From Pedobacter ginsenosidimutans (GTDB lineage Bacteria > Bacteroidota > Bacteroidia > Sphingobacteriales > Sphingobacteriaceae): a stretch of DNA of 64,000 nt. The stretch's first letter is position 1; each line of letters begins with the position of its first letter. The stretch spans positions 62,001 through 126,000 of the forward strand of contig NZ_LMZQ01000004.1 of the NCBI RefSeq assembly GCF_001442625.1, written 5' to 3'. The notes beneath the pieces were generated by a model, which was given only the letters and a program-made list of their open reading frames with translations, was not told the DNA's origin and did not search any database. Shown one piece after another: positions 9,094 through 16,703 of this stretch. Made by a program: the position numbers and the translations under genes.

Positions 9094-10069
9094 AAAAATT
9101 GAGTTTAAAAACGAAATAAGTTCCTAAGATAGCAGGAATTATAATATTTATGAGCCAAATACTTGCAGTACATGCAATAACAGCCACATGTTGGTCAGTT
9201 ACGTGTTTAAATAATTCAACAGCGGTAACACTCCTGATACCCACATCAAAAAGATCAAGTGAAGGTAATGCCGATTGTACCAAAAAGAGCAAACAGGTCA
9301 TCATAATGATATCTGCATAATGCAACCCTGGTATTAACCAGATAAACAGAATGAAATATTGCGAGCTAAATACCAGATAACGGGCAAAACAATAAATGAT
9401 GATTTTGAACAGCTCTCTTTTTCGGTAACGGCCTAAAATGCTGTAAAACTTCTTGTATTTCCTTGTGAATTTAATAGAGAGCAAAATCCCATTTAACCAT
9501 CGGATATTAAAGTAGAAGATCAGGAAAAACAGACAGAAAAATACCGCCAGAAATACTACTGCGATAAACAGCACATGATCGATCGGGATAAAACGATAAA
9601 CAAAAAAACAGGCGGCAATGGCTCCAAAAACATTCGTTAATACCAGTTGACCAATGCTGCCAACACTCATGGCCACTATACCCACAATCCTTCTTTTAGG
9701 TGATAGGAAAAATACCCTTCCTCCATACTCTCCTAGCCTGTTGGGTGTGAAAATGGCCAATGTTAATCCGCAAAATACCGATTCGATAGCGCGATAAAAA
9801 CTGATAGGCTCGATGTGGCTCATGAGGTATTTCCATTTTCCCGCCTCCAAAAACCAATTCACAAACATCAACAATACCACGATACCAATTACCGTAATAA
9901 TTTCTGTTTGAGGGATATTTTTTAATAATGTACTAAAATCGTGCAGGTTTTTATTCGCAACGAGTTTATGGTAAATAAACCAAAAAGCAAATATTACGAT
10001 TGCAGCTTTGATGAAGATTGATAATATTTTTTTGTTCTTGCCTGTCAAGATTATCTTTTTAGTTTGCAA
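9071..10069 (-). CDS. UPF0104 / lysylphosphatidylglycerol-synthase-like transmembrane protein
   Basis: 332 residues with about eight hydrophobic helices. The segments WFLEAGKWKYLM, TPNRLGEYGGRVFFL and LPSLDLFDVGIRS are characteristic of the LPG_synthase_TM (AglD/UPF0104) family. The soluble aminoacyl-transfer domain of true MprF is absent, so transfer of lysine to lipid is not expected. Family members often accompany glycosyltransferases and act in lipid-linked sugar handling. It is first in a run of three overlapping reverse-strand genes. Its start codon lies only 20 bases from the probable ruvC start on the other strand. Confidence 0.85.
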   Translation of the reverse strand: MQTKKIILTGKNKKILSIFIKAAIVIFAFWFIYHKLVANKNLHDFSTLLKNIPQTEIITVIGIVVLLMFVNWFLEAGKWKYLMSHIEPISFYRAIESVFCGLTLAIFTPNRLGEYGGRVFFLSPKRRIVGIVAMSVGSIGQLVLTNVFGAIAACFFVYRFIPIDHVLFIAVVFLAVFFCLFFLIFYFNIRWLNGILLSIKFTRKYKKFYSILGRYRKRELFKIIIYCFARYLVFSSQYFILFIWLIPGLHYADIIMMTCLLFLVQSALPSLDLFDVGIRSVTAVELFKHVTDQHVAVIACTASIWLINIIIPAILGTYFVFKLNFFGNLKSN

Positions 10070-10089
10070 ATATGCTTAATATTGCTGTA

Positions 10090-10677
10090 ATGTTGAACGA
10101 AAAAAAGGAACGGGTTATTATGGGCATTGATCCAGGCACAGCGGTGATGGGTTATGGCGTAATTTTAGAGAAGGGAAATAAAACAGAACTGATCAGTTTA
10201 GGGGTGGTAAAGATGACCCATTTAGATGATCCATTCCTTAAACTTCAACGTATATTCGAAAAGACTGTGGTTTTAATCGATCAGTACAAACCTGATGTTT
10301 TGGCCATCGAAGCACCGTTTTATGGAAAAAACATTCAGGTGTTATTAAAATTGGGTCGCGCACAGGGCATTGCCATTGCAGCTGCACTCTCCAGAAATAT
10401 CTCGGTGACTGAATATTCGCCGCGTAAAATCAAACAATCCATTACCGGCAGCGGAAATGCCACTAAAGAGCAAGTGGCGGCGATGCTGCAACGTTTGTTA
10501 AATTTCAAGGAAACACCAGAATTTTTAGATGCAACAGATGGTCTAGCTGTTGCAGTTTGCCATTCTTTTCAAAAAATTACCTCCGGTGGAAAATCTAAAA
10601 CCTATTCGGGCTGGGAATCTTTCGTAAGTGATAATAAAACCAAGGTTAAAGGTTTGGTTGCAAAAGTCAAGAAATAG
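10090..10677 (+). CDS. ruvC: Crossover junction endodeoxyribonuclease RuvC
   Basis: From the ATG at 10090 (MLNEKKERVIMGIDPG) the product is 195 residues, close to family length plus a short tail. Catalytic acids are visible: Asp in MGIDPGTAVMGYGV, Glu in VLAIEAPFYGKNIQ, and the Asp pair in FLDATDGLAVAVCH. RuvC resolves Holliday junctions as a dimer with RuvAB. An earlier in-frame ATG at 10072 leaves only 2 bases to the divergent gene's start codon, so the later start is preferred. The C-terminal extension (about residues 165-195) is Lys/Ser-rich. Confidence 0.94.
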   Translation: MLNEKKERVIMGIDPGTAVMGYGVILEKGNKTELISLGVVKMTHLDDPFLKLQRIFEKTVVLIDQYKPDVLAIEAPFYGKNIQVLLKLGRAQGIAIAAALSRNISVTEYSPRKIKQSITGSGNATKEQVAAMLQRLLNFKETPEFLDATDGLAVAVCHSFQKITSGGKSKTYSGWESFVSDNKTKVKGLVAKVKK

Positions 10678-10731
10678 TCGGCCGGTGTCCCACCGACCGA
10701 CGGGTAATCTTCATTAAATCTCCATACTTTC

Positions 10732-11094
10732 CTATTTATTGGGAGTCAGATATAAGATTAGACTATCTTTTGAAACTGAATTATAGTTGTTTTTCTCCCG
10801 GTATTCATCAAAGTCAATTGCAAGCATATCAAAACCATCTTTTCTTAGCACAATTCTAGCATCTGGACAGTCTGGTACACACCCCACAAAGCGGCTACCT
10901 GTAAAAAAACCTTGTTCATCAGAATAACAACTGTCTGCAATATTACCATCTAGTTGAAGTACAACTTTAACTCCTTTTAAAGGAAGTTTGGTCTGTGAGT
11001 CATATACATGACCATCACCTCCCACAATCCCCTCGCATGCTAGTAGAAAGGTCAGTAATCCAAAAAACATGATATTAAATATGACCTTTTTCAT
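10732..11094 (-). CDS. Small lipoprotein with a carboxypeptidase-regulatory-like domain
   Basis: From the ATG at 11094 (MKKVIFN) the product is 120 residues: signal peptide with lipobox FLLACE, then GGDGHVYDSQTKLPLKGVKVVL, the opening strands of a CarboxypepD_reg-like beta sandwich, and a C-terminal DSLILYLTPNK. Two Cys pairs (SCYS and CVPDCPDA) may form disulfides. An upstream in-frame ATG at 11124 would put 10 polar residues before the signal and is less likely. Such lipoproteins are surface or periplasmic and of unknown function. It follows the DUF4349 gene on the same strand (39-base gap to 11134). Confidence 0.7.
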   Translation of the reverse strand: MKKVIFNIMFFGLLTFLLACEGIVGGDGHVYDSQTKLPLKGVKVVLQLDGNIADSCYSDEQGFFTGSRFVGCVPDCPDARIVLRKDGFDMLAIDFDEYREKNNYNSVSKDSLILYLTPNK

Positions 11095-11133
11095 TTTCAG
11101 GTTATTATTGGCATTCCAATACATGAAATAAAT

Positions 11134-12027
11134 TTAATTGTTCGGGTGATTATCGATTAAACTTTTGGTCGCTTCATCTATTGCTAATTTATTCTTACGA
11201 ATAAAGTATTTTATAGTGAAGAAGATTGCAATACCTACTAATATTAACATCCATAAATTGGAAATTGCGATGATGATTTCTTTAAAAATTGTCCAACCAT
11301 TTACAATGCCCAACCAAAGTCTGTTAGCAAATGCCGGACGGTAATCGTACAGATTGTCATTGGCCACAATCATCGTTTTAACGGTATTATCCTGATAAAA
11401 ATTAAGGGTAATGGTACTGAATTTTACACGGCTATCGATTTGCATATTCTCAATTCTCTTGTCTACATAATCGTCTTTGATGTAAAGAGAAGATTCTACA
11501 TTAGCGCTTTTCTTCGAGGCTACTTTATTAATCTTTTCAATCGCATCGACCCGATTCTGTGCTTTTAGCTTATTGGATAAATAGGCGATGCTTTGATCAT
11601 CCATCTTCATTGATTGGTTATCCACAAAAACCGCCATTTTTGCGATGGTATTGGTAAATTCATCCAGTTTCTCCGACGGAACTTTTGCCACCAGATAACC
11701 CTGTGTACGATAGGAGGTAATTTCTTTTAACGAATCGGTAGATTGTTTTACTTTATCGGTTTCCTGGATGGAGCTTTCGATGGAGAACTCTGCAACAGTC
11801 CCCCCTTCGGCTTTAATGGTTTTGCTAAGCTGTTCTTTTGTACTTTGAACATTTTTAACCCTAAAACGCATATCAGCAGTTTTGATAATCTTAGCTACAG
11901 CTGTACTATCTGTGGGCATTCTTAATTCATTTGCGACGATAACTTCGGAGCTAGCATACTTTTCATTCGATTTTTGGCAGCCAAAAATTGTTAAAACTAT
12001 GGCTATAGCAATAATATTCCTTTTCAT
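11134..12027 (-). CDS. DUF4349 family lipoprotein
   Basis: 297 residues: lipobox TIFGCQ, a beta region beginning IIKTADMRFRVKNV, a central alpha-helical part (residues about 150-185, rich in Lys and Asn), a second region with VKFSTITLNFYQ, and a C-terminal membrane helix (LWMLILVGIAIFFTIKYF) followed by basic residues. This is the standard DUF4349 architecture. The protein would be held in the envelope by both a lipid and a C-terminal helix. Function is unknown. The 416 bases upstream to 12444 hold repeats and a terminator but no convincing gene. Confidence 0.85.
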   Translation of the reverse strand: MKRNIIAIAIVLTIFGCQKSNEKYASSEVIVANELRMPTDSTAVAKIIKTADMRFRVKNVQSTKEQLSKTIKAEGGTVAEFSIESSIQETDKVKQSTDSLKEITSYRTQGYLVAKVPSEKLDEFTNTIAKMAVFVDNQSMKMDDQSIAYLSNKLKAQNRVDAIEKINKVASKKSANVESSLYIKDDYVDKRIENMQIDSRVKFSTITLNFYQDNTVKTMIVANDNLYDYRPAFANRLWLGIVNGWTIFKEIIIAISNLWMLILVGIAIFFTIKYFIRKNKLAIDEATKSLIDNHPNN

Positions 12028-12240
12028 GATTCAGTGGTTCTAAAAAATTAATCATTTTAAATATCTGCTTCAAATGGCCATTAGAAGTTTTGCGTTTTGG
12101 GTTGGTTTGTAACGCTCTTTTCACTTAATACTACAAAGTGATTTAGGTAACCCAAAAAACAAATTGTTTATATACAGATGTTATATAGCCTACATTTCCA
12201 TAAAGTAAAAATGCAAAAACAAAAATGCCAGTCACAATGC

Positions 12241-12381
12241 AAAAACCGAAAGCCGCAGAACTGTCTGGTTTTGGATAGAAAGGTTTGCCCAAGTGATTTA
12301 AACCTGACAGGAGCGGGCACCGAACGCAATGAGGTAAAGCGGATTGCTAAACCTATCAGGCTTTTAAAACCTGATAGGTTT
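12241..12381. repeat. REP-like intergenic repeat element
   Basis: The gap between genes at 12027 and 12444 contains a GC-richer stretch with nested inverted repeats. The clearest is AAACCTATCAGG (12349-12360) against CCTGATAGGTTT (12370-12381), with the inner bases TTTTAAAA also self-complementary. A degenerate copy AAACCTGACAGG lies at 12299-12310. The stretch between contains GAGCGGGCACCGAACGC. The look is that of interspersed Bacteroidota REP-type elements. A 76-codon frame across it is not credible. Confidence 0.55.
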
Positions 12382-12387
12382 GTTCAC

Positions 12388-12424
12388 AAAAAAGCCGATC
12401 ATGAATGAACATGACCGGCTTTTA
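12388..12424 (-). terminator. Terminator downstream of the 72-aa membrane protein gene
   Basis: AAAGCCGATCATG (12391-12403) pairs with CATGACCGGCTTT (12410-12422) with one A-C mismatch. Read on the reverse strand it ends in TTTTTT, so it terminates the gene ending at 12444. It also has T's on the forward side. Confidence 0.75.
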
Positions 12425-12443
12425 TATCTTGATCGCAATTGGC

Positions 12444-12662
12444 TTATGCGTCTAATATTTTGAATACCCCTTTAATGGCAATAATTGCACCGATGAACAA
12501 AACAATCCAGGATGCTAAAGATACTTGCCACGAATCATAAGCGAAACGTGCATAAGTACCCACCATGCAAACCAGTACACCAAAAATCATTAATTTATAA
12601 ATTCCTGGCTGGTTAGCCGTTTTCATACTTTCTGTATTGTGCTTTAATTCGTTGTTCTCCAT
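12444..12662 (-). CDS. Small two-helix membrane protein, unknown function
   Basis: 72 residues: about 23 polar N-terminal residues (MENNELKHNTESMKTANQ), then two hydrophobic helices, YKLMIFGVLVCMVGTYARFAY and ASWIVLFIGAIIAIKGVFKIL, with a short loop containing DSWQVS. No family is recognised with certainty. It has its own terminator downstream. The start is the only ATG giving a complete first helix. Confidence 0.7.
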   Translation of the reverse strand: MENNELKHNTESMKTANQPGIYKLMIFGVLVCMVGTYARFAYDSWQVSLASWIVLFIGAIIAIKGVFKILDA

Positions 12663-12719
12663 AATGTTTATTTTTATGATGCTGCAAAAGTAATACTTAT
12701 TGCTGAATAATTATAAAAC

Positions 12720-13487
12720 TTAATAACTTTTTAATCGTTCTAATCTTTGTTTCGCTTTATCCTTATCACTAAGTTTTTCTCCCTGATACAAAGGCTTTTC
12801 CCAATCGCCGTACATTGGGTTTGGCAACACGATATACTTTGTGCCAAATAGGTTCTGATTTGTGTTTACCTGTTCAAAGGTATTTTTATTTTCGCGATAA
12901 AAAATATTGCTGAAATCGCTTAAATTATCGCCACATAACAAGAGAATATTATGCGTTTCAGTAATTTTTTGGCGGCGCGGTTCTTTATTTGATGTTCCTT
13001 TCGAAACCACTAAATGCGCATCATCTGCATATGGAAAGCCAAAGCGTTGAAGATTTTTCAATGTTGCGGTATAATCCTTTTCATCACGGTTGCTCACATA
13101 AAATGTTTCGATATGCTTTGATGCTGCAAACTTTAAAAAAGCCAAAGCCCCCGGAACAGTATCAGCCTGGGCTAAACTTGTCCATTCCGTCCAATCTTCT
13201 GGCACATAACTCAGTCCTTTTTTAATTTCATGTCCCTGAAAAGCCGAATTGTCTAAAACCGTCTCGTCTATATCAACAATTACACAATTTGGCTTCTTAC
13301 TGGTATCAGCCCATAAAGCTTCCTTTAATGATAAACGGGCAAAGTTATAAGCCTGAAAGCATAACGCCCTATACTCGCCCGAAGTTTGCTGCCAAAGCAC
13401 TGCATTGGTGTAATCACGGGCAGGATTTTGGGCTGCAGCAAAAATCGGCAGTAAAAACGATATAACGATGAGTAGGTGTTTTTTCAT
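12720..13487 (-). CDS. 5'-nucleotidase / acid phosphatase, lipoprotein e(P4) family
   Basis: 255 residues with a signal peptide ending near FAAAQ. The HAD phosphatase motif DIDETVLDN (nucleophile and acid Asp) is followed by the family's N-terminal partner region and FYVSNRDEKDY (motif II). GDNLSDF (motif IV) comes later. Unlike Haemophilus e(P4), the signal has no clear lipobox Cys at the end, so the protein may be soluble in the periplasm. It removes phosphate from nucleotides or other monoesters. Transcribed toward the small membrane protein gene, 58 bases away. Confidence 0.88.
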   Translation of the reverse strand: MKKHLLIVISFLLPIFAAAQNPARDYTNAVLWQQTSGEYRALCFQAYNFARLSLKEALWADTSKKPNCVIVDIDETVLDNSAFQGHEIKKGLSYVPEDWTEWTSLAQADTVPGALAFLKFAASKHIETFYVSNRDEKDYTATLKNLQRFGFPYADDAHLVVSKGTSNKEPRRQKITETHNILLLCGDNLSDFSNIFYRENKNTFEQVNTNQNLFGTKYIVLPNPMYGDWEKPLYQGEKLSDKDKAKQRLERLKSY

Positions 13488-13604
13488 GATTTGGAATTAA
13501 TGCCCAAAGATATTAAACTCCTGTGATGCAGCATTCATTTAAACATCATTTAAATCATATCGCAAATAATTTTACCTATTAATTTTTTAGTTATAGAAAT
13601 TTAT

Positions 13605-13612
13605 TAGTTTTG
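13605..13612 (+). promoter_or_regulatory. Candidate -7 promoter box (TAGTTTTG)
   Basis: Matches the Bacteroidota TAnnTTTG consensus exactly, 26 bases before the ATG at 13638. No clear -33 element is seen. Confidence 0.45.
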
Positions 13613-13637
13613 GGCACACACAAATAAAATCAAAAAT

Positions 13638-14333
13638 ATGAAAATCAAAAGTTTACTAGGGATAGTTATTGCCCTATTTTTCTTTGCGGCCTGCAAGAAG
13701 GATAACCCGGTTAATGAGCCAAAAAACTCAATAGAATTACTTAAAGATTCAGCATCATATGTTATTAATGGGAAATCCTATACTGCTATTGGTATTGATA
13801 AAAACATGACTTATGTAACACAATCAAATCTTAAAATTACTTCAGGCGAAAATTTTAATTATTTATTGGTGGGAGACAAAGATTCTCTACTATTTGTAAG
13901 AGAATATAGTATTAGAGCAGCCTATACCAACATTGCAGTTTCGTTTATAAAAATCTACAACAAAAATGAAACAGAATATACCAATGAAAATAATGGCGGA
14001 TATCTAAGTTATCCAAAGAACAAGACAGATATATTTTCTCCTGGTTCATATAGATACTCAACTGAGTTTAATAGAAGCAATTCTACTTCTGGAATTGCAT
14101 TTACATTAATCAACCAACAAGGCATATTTAAATCATATAGTCAATCAGATTTAGGGAAACAGGCATCTGTTACACCAATTGATCAAAAGGATTCCAAATT
14201 TGAAATTATAAGTTTAAAAAAACGAAAATCGGATTATCTGTTAGAAGCTAAATTCAATCTAAATGTTTTCGATGAAAATAAGAAACCATTAAAAATAGAA
14301 AATGGATATTTAAGACTCAGCATCTTAAAATAA
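13638..14333 (+). CDS. Hypothetical lipoprotein
   Basis: 231 residues with a signal peptide and lipobox FFAACK. The mature part is rich in Ser, Asn, Lys and Tyr and reads as a beta-rich fold (SASYVINGKSYTAIGIDKN near the start, SKFEIISLKKRKSDYLLEAKFNLNVF near the end). The pattern resembles many Bacteroidota surface lipoproteins of about 200 residues, but no family is recognised. The gene is more AT-rich than its neighbours. A promoter -7 box lies upstream and a hairpin terminator follows, so it is probably a single-gene unit. Confidence 0.7.
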   Translation: MKIKSLLGIVIALFFFAACKKDNPVNEPKNSIELLKDSASYVINGKSYTAIGIDKNMTYVTQSNLKITSGENFNYLLVGDKDSLLFVREYSIRAAYTNIAVSFIKIYNKNETEYTNENNGGYLSYPKNKTDIFSPGSYRYSTEFNRSNSTSGIAFTLINQQGIFKSYSQSDLGKQASVTPIDQKDSKFEIISLKKRKSDYLLEAKFNLNVFDENKKPLKIENGYLRLSILK

Positions 14334-14349
14334 TTAATAAAATAACTAC

Positions 14350-14385
14350 AAAAAGCCCATTTCAATTAAGAAATGGGCTTTCTAT
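14350..14385. terminator. Bidirectional terminator between convergent genes
   Basis: AAAGCCCATTTC (14352-14363) pairs perfectly with GAAATGGGCTTT (14370-14381). A-rich on the left and T-rich on the right, so it can serve both the gene ending at 14333 and the one ending at 14400. An almost identical copy lies at 15651-15681. Confidence 0.85.
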
Positions 14386-14399
14386 TTTATTGCCAAACT

Positions 14400-15527
14400 T
14401 TAACCATTCAAAAAGCCTCCCCTATCGGCTTTTGATAAGATGAGTGTTTCTGCTTCTGGATAGGCCTGCGTAAAAGTTGCAGGAATTTTATTTTTACCTC
14501 TTTCGTTCCATTTAAACTCAACAGCTAAAAACCTCTCTTTCGTTTTTTCAACATAGTCTATTTCTTGCTGCTGTGTAGTGCGCCAAAAAAAGCAATCAGC
14601 TTCCATTTGATGCTGATGCAAAAACTTCATCCGCTCAGCAATCATATAATTTTCAAACAATGCACCAACGTCATTTCTATTGGCTATTGGATTAAAATTC
14701 CGGGTAATTGCATTCACAATACCGGTATCATAAAAATAGATTTTTTTATTCTTTTTAATTTCATTGCGTACATTGCCTGCAAAGGCTGGTAAGGTAAAAA
14801 TCACAAAAGATTTTTCAAGCAAGCTGATGTATTTATCTACTGTTTTCTGATCAGCCTTTACTAGCTGAGCAAGTTCCGAGAAATTAACTTCGCTCCCAAT
14901 CTGCAAAGCTAAAGCCTTTACAATTTTTTCGAACAACAATGGCTTTTTCACTTCTTCGAGCGCAAATAGGTCTTTATATAGATAACTATCTGCAAGTAAT
15001 TTTAAATGCTCTTCTGCATTTTGTGGGTCGTTAATAATTTCTGGATAAGCACCATAAATCAAACGTTGTGCTAAAGATCGTTCTTCGGTCAGGAAATCAG
15101 TATTGTTTACCAACTCCGCATACGAAAAAGGCAACAGCATCATTTCGTATTTCCTACCCGTTAACGGCTCGTTAATCTTTCCCGACAACTCAAAAGCCGA
15201 CGAGCCTGTAGCAATTACCTGAACGCTTTTAAAGCGATCTACAATGATTTTAATTAATAAGCCTACATCACTTATGCGTTGCGCCTCATCTATAAAGAGC
15301 ACCTCATAATTACCGAGCATTTGTGCAATCTGTGTTGCATTAGGTTTGGCTAAGGTTTCTCTTACATCTGTATCATCTCCATTAAGGTATAATGTCTTCT
15401 TATCTACTTTTGCTAATAATTGCTCTACGAAAGTAGTTTTGCCAACTTGCCTTGGGCCAAATATAATAAATGCTTTACCCTTAAAGAGTCTTGAAACGGC
15501 ATAATCCAATTGTTTCCTAACGATCAT
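14400..15527 (-). CDS. AAA family ATPase with DUF4143 domain
   Basis: 375 residues. Walker A is GPRQVGKTT (near residue 25), Walker B VLFIDEAQRISDVG, and the sensor-like VQVIATGSSAFELSGK; a C-terminal DUF4143 part includes a winged-helix-like SELAQLVKADQKTVDKYISLLEKSFVI and a degenerate PD-(D/E)XK-like end (AVEFKWN). Such genes are sporadic accessory genes in bacteria and archaea, and their role is not established. Three 32-bp tandem repeats lie directly upstream, and near-identical 31-base hairpins flank the gene on both sides, suggesting a self-contained accessory unit. Confidence 0.9.
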   Translation of the reverse strand: MIVRKQLDYAVSRLFKGKAFIIFGPRQVGKTTFVEQLLAKVDKKTLYLNGDDTDVRETLAKPNATQIAQMLGNYEVLFIDEAQRISDVGLLIKIIVDRFKSVQVIATGSSAFELSGKINEPLTGRKYEMMLLPFSYAELVNNTDFLTEERSLAQRLIYGAYPEIINDPQNAEEHLKLLADSYLYKDLFALEEVKKPLLFEKIVKALALQIGSEVNFSELAQLVKADQKTVDKYISLLEKSFVIFTLPAFAGNVRNEIKKNKKIYFYDTGIVNAITRNFNPIANRNDVGALFENYMIAERMKFLHQHQMEADCFFWRTTQQQEIDYVEKTKERFLAVEFKWNERGKNKIPATFTQAYPEAETLILSKADRGGFLNG

Positions 15528-15550
15528 AGCAAATATTTAACATACAAAAG

Positions 15551-15632
15551 TATAATAATTTTGGATTACAATCCATAAAAAACATAATAATTTTGGATTA
15601 TAATCTTTAAAAAACATAATAATTTTGGATTT
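15551..15632. repeat. Three tandem 32-bp repeats upstream of the DUF4143 ATPase gene
   Basis: TAATAATTTTGGATT occurs at 15553, 15585 and 15617, an exact 32-base period. Copy 1 contains the palindrome TGGATTACAATCCA, copy 2 contains GATTATAATC, and copy 3 has lost the right half. The array begins 24 bases before the ATPase start codon, the position expected for repeated operators. No regulator gene adjoins it. Confidence 0.7.
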
Positions 15633-15650
15633 TAAAGTTCTAAGTGCATA

Positions 15651-15681
15651 AAAAAGCCCATTTCAATAAAGAAATGGGCTT
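15651..15681 (-). terminator. Terminator of the ATP synthase operon (after atpG)
   Basis: AAAGCCCATTTC (15653-15664) pairs with GAAATGGGCTT (15671-15681). On the reverse strand it is followed by TTTTT, as required for the atp genes ending at 15732. It differs by one base over 31 from the hairpin at 14350. Confidence 0.85.
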
Positions 15682-15731
15682 AAATAATTTTGACTATTGA
15701 CTAAAGACTTCCGACTCCAGACTTTAAAGCC

Positions 15732-16616
15732 TTATCCGTTCAAGGCTGCTGCACCACTTACAATCTCAGTTAACTCAGTTGTAATTGCTGCCTGGCGTGC
15801 CTGGTTATATGAAAGTTTTAAGGCTTTCAATAATTCGCCGGCATTTTCAGTTGCTTTATCCATTGAGGTCATACGTGCACCATGCTCAGAAGCGTGAGAA
15901 TCTAAAACAGCTTTATATAACTGAATTTTAACCGATTTAGGGATCAACTGTTCTACAATCTCTTCTTGCGAAGGCTCTAGAATGTAATCAACATTGGTTG
16001 TTTTACTTTCAACCTTTGTTTCTTCCGCTTTTGGTAAAGGCAACAACTGTTCAGTTGTAATAAACTGAACCGCTGCATTTTTAAAACGATTGTAAACAAC
16101 CTCCACTTTATCGAATTCACCTTTAATAAAACCGGCCATAATCACATCGGTAATTTTGGTTATGTTTTCGAAAGTTAAGGCAGCGTATACCTCATTATTA
16201 TTACCAATTACGTTATAATTACGTTTTTCGTAAAAATCCTGAGTTTTCTTACCGATAGAAATAATGCTTACATTACCGTTTTTCAACTGCTCGCTATATT
16301 TCTCAGCAATTAAATTGTTCGCCGCTTTAATCACGTTCATGTTAAAAGCACCAGCCAAACCGCGGTTTGATGATACTGTTACAATTAAAACCTTATTAGG
16401 TTCACGCTCTTGTATAAAAGGCGATGAAGACCCTTCTAAACTTGCTGATAGATTACCTAAAATCTCTTTCAGTTTAGTTGCATAAGGACGTAAAGCGATA
16501 ATTGCATTAGTAGCACGTTTCAACTTAGCTGCCGAAACCATTTTCATAGCCTTGGTAATCTGCTGCGTTGATTGTACCGATGCAATCCGGTTTCTTACTT
16601 CTTTTAAATTAGCCAT
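15732..16616 (-). CDS. atpG: ATP synthase F1 gamma subunit
   Basis: 294 residues. The N-terminal coiled coil MANLKEVRNRIASVQSTQQI and TKAMKMVSAAKLKRA, and the C-terminal coiled coil with ARMTSMDKATENAGELLK and YNQARQAAITTELTEIVSGAAAL, are diagnostic. Gamma is the central rotor shaft of F1. It is the last gene of the operon (atpZ-orf-B-E-F-H-A-G) and is followed by a terminator. An insertion of about 10 residues with Glu/Lys (LPKAEETKVESKT, near residue 205) is typical of Bacteroidota. Confidence 0.96.
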   Translation of the reverse strand: MANLKEVRNRIASVQSTQQITKAMKMVSAAKLKRATNAIIALRPYATKLKEILGNLSASLEGSSSPFIQEREPNKVLIVTVSSNRGLAGAFNMNVIKAANNLIAEKYSEQLKNGNVSIISIGKKTQDFYEKRNYNVIGNNNEVYAALTFENITKITDVIMAGFIKGEFDKVEVVYNRFKNAAVQFITTEQLLPLPKAEETKVESKTTNVDYILEPSQEEIVEQLIPKSVKIQLYKAVLDSHASEHGARMTSMDKATENAGELLKALKLSYNQARQAAITTELTEIVSGAAALNG

Positions 16617-16636
16617 TTTTTAAGTATCGAGTATTA

Positions 16637-16687
16637 AGTGTCAAGTATCAAGAATGGATTCGTTTATCTGTCTTGATACTTGATACT
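16637..16687. repeat. Word repeat forming a 17-bp hairpin between atpA and atpG
   Basis: AGTGTCAAGTATCAAGA (16637-16653) pairs with TCTTGATACTTGATACT (16671-16687) over 17 positions with a single G-T wobble, around a 17-base loop. The word AAGTATC also recurs at 16622 and in inverted form near 16695. No T tract follows, and it lies inside the operon, so it may be an mRNA stability or attenuation element. Confidence 0.7.
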
Positions 16688-16703
16688 CATTACTTGTATC
16701 TAA

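Noticed and set aside
12178-12408. 76-codon frame on the forward strand
   Set aside because: It runs through REP-like hairpins and the terminator stem, has a composition unlike a protein, and no signal or domain.
15551-15632. CRISPR-like or minisatellite array
   Set aside because: Units are contiguous with no unique spacers; placed directly before a gene start, so treated as operator-like tandem repeats.
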